This document shows positions 57,265 to 64,000 of a stretch of 64,000 bases of DNA, in pieces. The position numbers and the translations under genes are program-made. This DNA comes from Catenaria anguillulae PL171 (lineage: Eukaryota > Blastocladiomycota > Blastocladiomycetes > Blastocladiales > Catenariaceae). Position 1 is the stretch's first letter. The number at the start of each line of letters is the position of its first letter. The notes below the pieces were generated by a model. That model had not been told where the DNA came from. It did not search any database and worked only from the letters and a program-made list of their open reading frames with translations. The stretch is taken from positions 496,001-560,000 of the forward strand of contig MCFL01000010.1 of assembly GCA_002102555.1 (NCBI GenBank), read 5' to 3'.

Positions 57265-58046
57265 CATGGGCAAACTAAACCGACATCATCCGACAATGGC
57301 TCGCCCGACTCGACCGGGTCAGTCTTCAGCAAATGGCAAAAGAAGTTTTCTCGAATGACTGGATTGGGCCTATCCGAAGATGAGCGCAAGGTTGTCGAAG
57401 CCGAGCGTGCTGCCGAGCTGTCGGAGGAGCAGTTCCAAACCTGCGAAAAGTGGAAGGCGGATTTGCTTCGTCACAGTCCCCTTATTCGATTCCTGTCGCA
57501 ACATTTGGAAGCATCCGGATGCGCATTTTCTCGCCGGCACTTCATTTGCCAGCCTTGTGATCCGACTCGGTCTGGCGGATTTAGCCCTGAGCATGGCGTA
57601 TGTTATGCAAGATGCAAGCCTCGATGAGGCCATTTCCGTTCCATTCAGATACTCATGTCGCATGCTTTTCACTATGCATTATCCAGGTCGTCCTGTGCGA
57701 AAACCGGCTATATTCCAAGTCCCATCTTGAGGAAACGATGGCTCACGAAATGATTCACGCTCTCGACCATTGCCGCGCCAAGCTCGACTGGGACAACTGT
57801 CTTCACCATGCGTGCACCGAAATCCGCGCCGCCAACCTCTCGGGCGACTGCCGATGGTCCAACGAGTGGATGCGTGGTAACATGGCCATTTCCAAGCAGC
57901 AACAGGCATGTGTTCGCCGCAGGGCCATTCTGTCGCTCCGCTCAAACCCAAAGTGCAGTGCGCCCGGTGCCGCCGAGGAGGCCGTGGCCGAGGTGTGGAA
58001 TTCGTGTTTCAATGACACTTGGCCGTTTGATGAGGTGTACCGGTAG

Positions 58047-58434
58047 GAATCAGGCGTGTCCACACCGAAGATTCTGTTGTGTTCTTGGTTTTTGTGGTGG
58101 GTGCCTTGCGGTTTGTTGGTACATGTGCCATGTTGTAAAGTAGTTTGAAGTATATACAGTAGTCTTGTGCGGTGGAAGAGTGAACCCGCAGCGAACAGGA
58201 AGAAACAGACTGGCAAAAACAAATATGGCAAACGGAACAGGTAACCCCGCGATGACGGCAAAAGTTCAGATGCGACAAGTCACATGGTCGAAACGGAACA
58301 TTAAAGAAAGGTAATCGGGCGGGTGGAGAAGAAGAGGCAAGGACGAGAGAGCAGATCTGATACGAGGGGATAATGGAATACATGGAAGGCTGACAGGTAC
58401 TATGCGCTACCTTTCTTTCGGTTGGGATTTGAGT
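58047..58434. other. Convergent 3' UTR region (ATP23 / WD-repeat gene)
   Basis: Purine-rich, AT-leaning DNA between two converging stops. Nothing recognised. Confidence 0.45.
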
Positions 58435-60038
58435 CTAAAGGATGCCACCAGCTGGGAACGAGCGACGAGCCTTGGAATTGACCTCAAGTTCAATGAGCGC
58501 CGCTTCCATTCCCACAAACACGGATCTCGAGTCTGGGCTAAAGCAGAGGCCAGAAATGTGCTGCTCGACATGTGGAGGAGCGACTCGAACAACTTGGCGC
58601 TCATTGAACGTGCGAGAATCCACAAAGTGTACGTGTGATGTGTGTTCCGTGAACGCGAGCAAGTCCATGCTCGCAGATGGAGAGAATTTGATGCACCTTG
58701 CTGCGCCCTTGTCGGACGTGTGGGCCTTGGTGAGGAACGTCGCCATAGGTGTGGTCGACCGTTCGTCCCACACAAGCACAAGACCATCTTGGGACGCTAT
58801 GGCAAACTTATCGCTGGTGCTGCTCCAAGAGCAAGAGAATCCGGCCGAGCTTCCCGGCGCGATGAGGGTTTGGGTCTTGGTGTAAGTGCCATTCGGCGAA
58901 ACATCAAACAAGAATACTTGGTTCGTATCGCCAACAGCGACAAGCTTCGTGCCGTCAGGACTTGCAGCGGCTAGGCAAGGAACAGTGTCATGACAGTCAT
59001 GCCAAATGGGACGGTCCAGCAAGGTGCATGAGCATACCGTAGTTGACGGCTGTGGGAAGCGACAAGCTCGCAATTCGATTCATCGATGGCATGTTGTAAA
59101 TCTTGATTGTCTCGTCATTGTTACAGACGAGCAATCTTGACTGACCCCCATGCTGAGCAACGACGAGCGAATTGTTGATACAGCCACCAACGGACAAGTG
59201 CTGAAACCTGACGGAACACGTCAATGACGACGTTACTAACGTGTTACTGAACGCTGCACGATTGAGGGTCTGCAAAAGCGCACACGAGCGCTCTCCGTGG
59301 GAAATGGAGTATGTGACGCGCATACCAGTTCGAGCGGAGCTCCCGGACCATCAGCTGGGACCGCTGTCCTCCAACGACGAGGTATCCCAGACTGATTGAA
59401 AAACCAGTCAGCTCTATTACCCGGTTTGAGAGGAGACGCAAGGCATACCCAGTTGTCATACACGTTGGCGGAAACGCTAGATCCTTGAGAACGGTAAAGC
59501 TCTACAACAAGCGTCAGGCGGTTAGTCATTGAGTGCGAACACAGCAATTCCGAGAAAAAACAGCCGCGAGTCGAACCGAGCGAGTCTCTGTGTTGTACAG
59601 ATTGACATTGTTACCGCACACGTAGAGAACTTCCTTTCGCGAAGTTGGACATGAGATTAGGTCTCGGAGTTGCCAGTGTTGGATCGTCGAGCGAATCCCA
59701 TGCCTTTGCATGGTTTTGACGTTGACAAACTCCACGTCGTCACTAAGATGGCAAAAAAAAAAAACAGAAACGCGGATGTTAGCAAATAACAAGGATTGAA
59801 GTACATTTCGATACCGATTCCACCGGACCTGATACATTGGAGAACCGTCATCATCAAAGTTGGAAGACGAGGATGTGGGAACGTGGACAAGGCCTTGGAC
59901 CAGCGACAATTGATCGGCAAAGAAGGGTGGGTGGCAGGACCGAAGGCGTGGCCCAAACCAGAAATGAGAGACACAACACGGCACACTGCTTGAACCACGC
60001 GGCTCAGAAGGCGACGTCACACGCCTTGATAAAGACAA
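58435..60038 (-). CDS. WD-repeat protein of the fungal DUF2415 / SPBC2A9.03-like type
   Basis: Conserved landmarks occur in order across several short exons: YQVRWNRDDVEFVNVKTMQR, IQHWQLRDLISCPTSRKEVL, YVCGNNVNLYNTETRSV, GYLVVGGQRSQLMVRELRSN, LLVCNNDETIKIYNMPSMNR, AASPDGTKLVAVGDTNQVFL, SCSWSSTSDKFAIASQDGLV and ISGLCFSPDSRSVFVGMEAA. The order and wording (a GGQ-S-L-VR blade, then CNNDETIK, then SPDGTKLVAVGD) resemble the uncharacterised fungal DUF2415 family. Clear introns: about 59757-59816 (a TTTTTT-rich intron giving NR|DDVEF) and the GTATGC...CTAG intron (ending about 58969) giving VNYA|AASPDG. The N-terminal exon and start (60038) are uncertain. Molecular function unknown. Confidence 0.72.
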
Positions 60039-60386
60039 TCGCAGGTGCAGCGAATGGACAGGTATGGAAAAGTGGGTTGTCAGGTTCGCGAGCCAGGGCT
60101 GTGGAAAAGAGAGTTGAGGCTGAGAAATGAGAGTCAGGCAGCGGGATGCGTCAATGGTGGGCGATTGTATTGCCGAGACTTGTACATGTGTTTCGTGTTA
60201 GACATTGACACTAAATCAAGTCATTCGTTATTCCTTCCTCTACTCCAACCTGTAGTCATCAGTTGGTCAAGTGACCAACGCGTCATGTGGCTGGCTGCTC
60301 TCAGGCTGTGACTGTTCCCACGTCTATCCGCGGCATTCTGTCTGTCCGGCTTGAGCTTTTTCAGGTTATTTTACGAAATGTTCCAT
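60039..60386. other. Intergenic between two minus-strand genes
   Basis: No recognisable coding sequence or repeat. Confidence 0.4.
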
Positions 60387-62645
60387 TCAGTTCAAATCAT
60401 GTACCTGCACGCCAAGCATGTCTACTCCCAATAGTAAGCGAGGTCCTCTGCAGATGTGCACACAGAGAGCGATCGTCAGCATATGAAGAAGAGGGCGTGT
60501 ATCAAGGAATTGAATGCGAGACACGCCTTCATCCTTATTTTTGTTATCCAGTGTCTGCTTCTTCTTCTTTTGCGGCGGGGCCGAGCGGAACACAACTGGT
60601 TTACCTGTCTGATAATGGTGCAAGTATATCAAGGGTCAGCGCTGACGGCACGAAACCCAGCCATGTCTTGGGAGTCTGGCACAGTGCGTACCTTTTTCTT
60701 GACTGGTGCTCGAGCACGCTCCAATGCTCGCTGGATTCGTTCTTCTTGTAAGAGGCGTTGAGCGTCCATCTTTTCTTCACGCAGCCGTTGACGGCGCTCT
60801 TTATCCTTGATTCGCTCGGCCTTCTCGACCTTTTCTGGTGGCATCAACTCGATGGCCTCAAAGAGTTGCTCGAGGCGATTTTCGATTGCCGTGAGCATTT
60901 GCAACGTCGAAATGTTGGTATCGCTGTCTCCGAGGCAGCGACGATACACCTCCTTGACCTTGAAGTTAAGTTCACTGAGCACTTTTTCTTGATCTGCTTC
61001 GCTGAGCGATGATGTGAAGAATCTGTAGAATGTCTGTGAGCATCGCAAGCAACTTGGCTGGAATTGTAACTTTGTAGAAACAGACCTGGCTTTCTCTTCT
61101 AATGTCCGCGCCTTGTCCTCCTCTTTTGAAATCGCTCCTTGTAAAAATTCGATTTGCTGCCGCAAACTCTCCGTTTCGGCGTCCATCCGCTGCTCGGTCT
61201 CAAGAATCTTCACCTTGAGTTCCTCGAGAGTCTCCTCGGTTTCTTGGCAATTTTGAATCAGCGACAAGTTGTTTTCTTCCAACTCAGAAAAGATATCAAG
61301 CAGCTGTTGCGGCGTTGTGAAGTAGAGTGGTGGGACGGCGTTAGGGTCCTCATCGTCGTCGTCCGAACATGCACCTGCGTCGTTTGAATCTGCGTCGTTG
61401 ACTTCAGCTTCTTGAACGGCTGATTCGTTTCGGCGATTGAATTGGACCTTGCCCTTGGCTGTCGTGGCCTTTTGAGCAGTCTTTTCCCGCTCTACACGGA
61501 CCCGAAAGCGATGAGGAAAATGAACACCAAAGGCCCACATCTTGTTACCAAGTGAGTGTGATTCGATGGAGAACACATACTTGAAGATTCATCAATCGCT
61601 TTTTTCTTGGCCGTCCGTTGCTTTTGATGCTGTGTCATCCACTCGCTGGGAGTAAGGCTTTCGAGAAATTGACGATAGCGTTGATAGTCCTTGAGTTGAT
61701 CCTCATTCTTTGACATGTCGGAACGAATTGCCATGATTTGGAGGTTGAGCTTCTTGATCTCAGCCACCTTTTCAAGCTTTGCTTTGGTTTCGGCTTCAGC
61801 GCTACGCACAGATAAGTCTCGTCTTGGTTAGCTGAAATGTTGTTTCGGCTCTGAAAGGAACCACAAGCATACCGCTTGATTGCCTCGACCGAATTTTTGT
61901 CATTCTCTTTCAAAAATGCGTCAAACTTAGCAGCATCTTCTTCTAGACTGCGTTCGTCGTCCAACAGCCGTTGCTCCTCGGATTGTGCAATGTGCTCCAG
62001 CTTCTTGATTTCATCCTTCTTGACACCAAGCGCAAACTGAAGGAGAAACATTTCGCGTTTCTTGGCAACAAAGTCGTGGAGGTTTTCTTTGCCCAGCTGT
62101 CGGTCTTTGGATTGACACGGTTACCTACGTAGCGCCGTCATGGGTATGCCAGACAATCTGTTCCCCGTACCTTTGGCTTGTTGGGAGATGAGCATCGCGT
62201 CCGCCTCCTTCTTTGCCTGCAACTTTTCAAACAACTGGGCATTATCCGAGTCCTCCTCCGCAAGAAGCGCCTTGAAGTTGCGACGCTGATTTGCCTTTGG
62301 ACTATATAAGCTCGCCCGTTGCTTGGCCTTATCGCCAGGCGTTGATCCATTCGGAGATGGGGAACCACGTAGAGAAAAGACTTCATCGTCATTCGGGACA
62401 CGGAAAGGGTTGTCTTGTTCAAAGCCGTTGTGGGACTTCTTTGGTTTGCGGGAGGCAGATGCTGTGACGGCCGAGGGGGTAGCAATGTCGGGGAGCCTTA
62501 CTTTAGCTCCAGACGCAGACGGCGGCCCTAGATTGGTCTTTGTGGGAGGTGCAAGCTGTTGTTCGTGACAAATTGGAGAGCGATGACACATCAGCGGCCC
62601 ACCATGAAGCCAACATGAGAAGGTATGTTAATCTACCTCAGCCAT
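60387..62645 (-). CDS. CFAP100: Cilia- and flagella-associated protein 100 (CCDC37/MIA1 family)
   Basis: CFAP100 is an axonemal coiled-coil protein of the modifier-of-inner-arms complex that regulates inner dynein arms. Exon 1 encodes only MAE (62645-62637), followed by intron 62556-62636, then LAPPTKTNLGPPSASG. Next come KKREMFLLQFALGVKKDEI, EEDAAKFDAFLKENDKNSVE (the DUF4200-type coiled coil) and an exon with EWMTQHQKQRTAKKKAIDES. Then come PQQLLDIFSELEENNLSLIQ, CQETEETLEELK, SELNFKVKEVYRRCLGD and LEQLFEAIELMPPEKVEKAE. A last exon reads TGKPVVFRSAPPQKKKK. The order matches CCDC37. Introns are short and several borders are inferred (including about 61817-61872 and 60600-60690). The C-terminal limit is uncertain: the frame runs to 60387. 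The gene is only useful to a flagellated cell, supporting a zoosporic fungus. Confidence 0.87.
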
Positions 62646-62651
62646 GGTAAC
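62638..62651. promoter_or_regulatory. X-box-like sequence at the CFAP100 start (tentative)
   Basis: TCAGCCATGGTAAC compared with the RFX X-box pattern GTHNYY-AT-RRNAAC: the right half (AT GGTAAC) matches fully and the left half at four of six positions. It overlaps the CFAP100 start codon, so the match may be chance. RFX factors control ciliary genes in animals. Confidence 0.25.
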
Positions 62652-62873
62652 ACGCTGATAGTGTATTGCGGCAAGTTGTTTGCTTCATGAAATGCAATGT
62701 GCGCATGTTACGTTAGAGAGTATGCCGAGGTTTCCTGAGATTCCGTCCGTAACAGACGTGACGACATTGTGACGCGTTGAAGGCACACATTCCACCATGT
62801 CCGCACCGACAGACAGGAACCAACCACTTGATGACCACCGCACATACTTGTATAACTAATCCAAAATGGTCGA
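62646..62873. promoter_or_regulatory. Shared divergent promoter region of two cilium genes
   Basis: A 228-bp gap between the start codons of CFAP100 (-) and the lebercilin-like gene (+). No open frame of interest. The short shared upstream region suggests co-regulation during zoospore formation, as an inference. Confidence 0.5.
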
Positions 62874-64000
62874 ATGAACACGAATGTCGAACAAATGATT
62901 GCACCCATAGCAATGGATCGCAAAGATGAACGGGCCCGTATATACGGAGGTAAGGATGCTACGACCAGCCACAATCACGCAACTACAACAGCGGCGGCGG
63001 CAAGCACCAAACCTCGCCAGACATCGCCGATGGTCAACGGATCTCAACAGCAAAAAGCTCTAGAAGTGACGGAAACCGCACTTTGGAAGGAGTATGATCG
63101 CCTCAAAGGCATCCTCAAGGAGCGCGACATTGCCCTGCTTCGGCTCAAGGAGGAGAACGCGGTGCTGAAGCAGGTTCGAGATCCTGGTCATGATTGGATT
63201 TACGCGACGAGGTCTTCTCATCAAGAAGTGAATATTCGTAGATTGACCGGCGGCATCAACGGGAATTGACCGAGCTTGAGGCGCAGAATGAGGAGGCACC
63301 GCGCATCATTCGCGGGCTACGCGACGAGATTCAGGGTCTCAAGGTACTTCCCACACCTATTGTGGTGCTAGCCTGAATCATGTGTGGCTGACGCTTGCGA
63401 ATGACAGAACAAGCTCAAGGAGAGCTACGCCTTTCAAGGCACGCAGGACCGTCGGATCCGTCATCTTGCCGAACAAGTTGACCAAGCCAAACAGGACAAT
63501 TCCCGGCTGCAGGAGCTCGTGACCCAGCAAGACCTCAAGGTTCGCAGCGAGCTTCAAGAGGAAATCAACCAATGCCATCAGCAGGTCAGTGAGCATGAGG
63601 CAACGCGCAAGGTATGCTGCAAGAAATCGTATGCACATTGCATAGCCAATGACATTCACACTTTGCTCTCCTGTGATTAGGAAACGGAGCACAAATGCGA
63701 ACTCATGGAGAAGAACTTTGCAACGGAGAGCATGAACCTGCGCATCAAGATTCGCTCATTGGAAAATGAAAACCAGCTCTTCAAAGACAAGATCCAGAAG
63801 CAAGAAAACTTGATTCGGGTCCGTATACGTTTTCATTCTCACCATAGGCAATCCACACAATGCCACCAACACTGCCATTTACAGGAAAAGGATAAGGATA
63901 TTGCATCTCTTTCCATCTACAAGTACAATGCCCTTCATCGAAAACCAGAGCCCTGCAAAGCCTGTCAAAAGCGTCAAATGGAAGAGCGTGAGCTCCATCG
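62874..64000 (+). CDS. Lebercilin (LCA5)-like ciliary coiled-coil protein, 3' end outside window
   Basis: Exons 62874-63173, 63242-63343, 63408-63611, 63681-63818 and 63885 onward, with introns 63174-63241, 63344-63407, 63612-63680 and 63819-63884, all GT-AG and in frame. After a low-complexity N-terminus (MNTNVEQMIAPIAMDRKDER) the protein is a long coiled coil: LKERDIALLRLKEENAVLKQ, QRELTELEAQNEEAPRIIRG, LKESYAFQGTQDRRIRHLAE and LRIKIRSLENENQLFKDKIQ. It then reads KDIASLSIYKYNALHRK. The pairing LLRLKEEN-LK-I-RR plus the late IY-x2-NxL-like motif resembles the lebercilin domain, a protein of ciliary microtubules and intraflagellar transport. Generic coiled-coil similarity is the main alternative. 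Divergent from CFAP100 with only 228 bp between starts. Confidence 0.65.

Larger units (their letters stand above)
50699..58046 (+). pseudogene. ATP23: ATP23 mitochondrial inner-membrane protease, split by an LTR retrotransposon
   Basis: Atp23 is a metalloprotease of the mitochondrial intermembrane space that processes Atp6 and helps assemble ATP synthase. The ATG at 50699 opens a frame (MSTDSTQTASARTAAASS) that stays open for exactly 32 codons to 50794. Removing the element and one copy of the 5-bp target duplication continues the same frame at 57265 (HGQTKPTSSDNGSPD). It then reads CEKWKADLLRHSPLIRFL, LEASGCAFSRRHF, CDPTRSGGFSPEHG, intron 57598-57686, VVLCENRLYS, the zinc site AHEMIHALDHCR (HEMIH), CRWSNEWMRG, QQACVRRRAILSLRSNP and WNSCFNDTWPFDEVY, stop 58044-58046. 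Apart from the insertion the gene shows no lesion. A truncated protein from the in-frame ATG at 57355 would retain the whole protease domain. Confidence 0.92.

Overview
The window looks like a zoosporic (flagellated) fungus, most likely a chytrid. Genes carry short GT-AG introns (mostly 60-105 bases). The complement is fungal/opisthokont: a REV1 polymerase, a HIRA/Hir1 chaperone, a Pcl-type cyclin, a rhodanese-PTP phosphatase, a Hal/Sat4-type kinase and ARPC3. The right end holds two cilium genes (CFAP100-like and lebercilin-like), which only a fungus with a motile flagellated stage would be expected to keep. Two mobile elements, a Helitron and a chromodomain Ty3/gypsy element, have open reading frames that look intact.

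Layout. 1-8 kb: 3' part of a glutathione S-transferase copy with a one-base frame break, then REV1 and a large Ser/Pro-rich protein with repeated S-x-I-P / RPKTP motifs, both on the minus strand. 8.2-13.3 kb: a spliced RepHel Helitron gene and its 3' hairpin/CTAG end. 13.6-20 kb: an F-box/WD40 protein (+), HIRA/Hir1 (-) and a cyclin-box protein (-). 20-26.4 kb: mostly unassigned DNA with one unrecognised Ser-rich gene and a decayed transposase-like reading frame. 26.5-29.4 kb: a complete ABCG transporter with a Cys-rich N-terminal region. 29.4-31.3 kb: repeats, including a perfect hairpin. 31-46.8 kb: a second GST, an unrecognised 419-residue protein, a rhodanese-PTP phosphatase, a PPIL4-like cyclophilin-RRM protein, a Hal/Sat4-type kinase and a third GST that is a close inverted paralogue of the first. 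47.8-50.4 kb: an LRR protein and ARPC3. 50.7-58.0 kb: ATP23, split inside its first coding exon by a 6,465-bp chromovirus with apparently identical 254-bp LTRs and a 5-bp target duplication. 58.4-64 kb: a DUF2415-type WD-repeat protein, then CFAP100 and the lebercilin-like gene, divergently transcribed from a ~230-bp gap.

A pervasive oddity is that many conserved host genes can be read through only by assuming one-base indels, while the Helitron and Ty3 reading frames are clean. This fits residual sequencing/assembly indels in single-copy DNA, but decay of individual genes cannot be excluded from one sequence. Coordinates for broken genes are the span from first to last recognisable codon; intron positions are given where both splice sites are visible.
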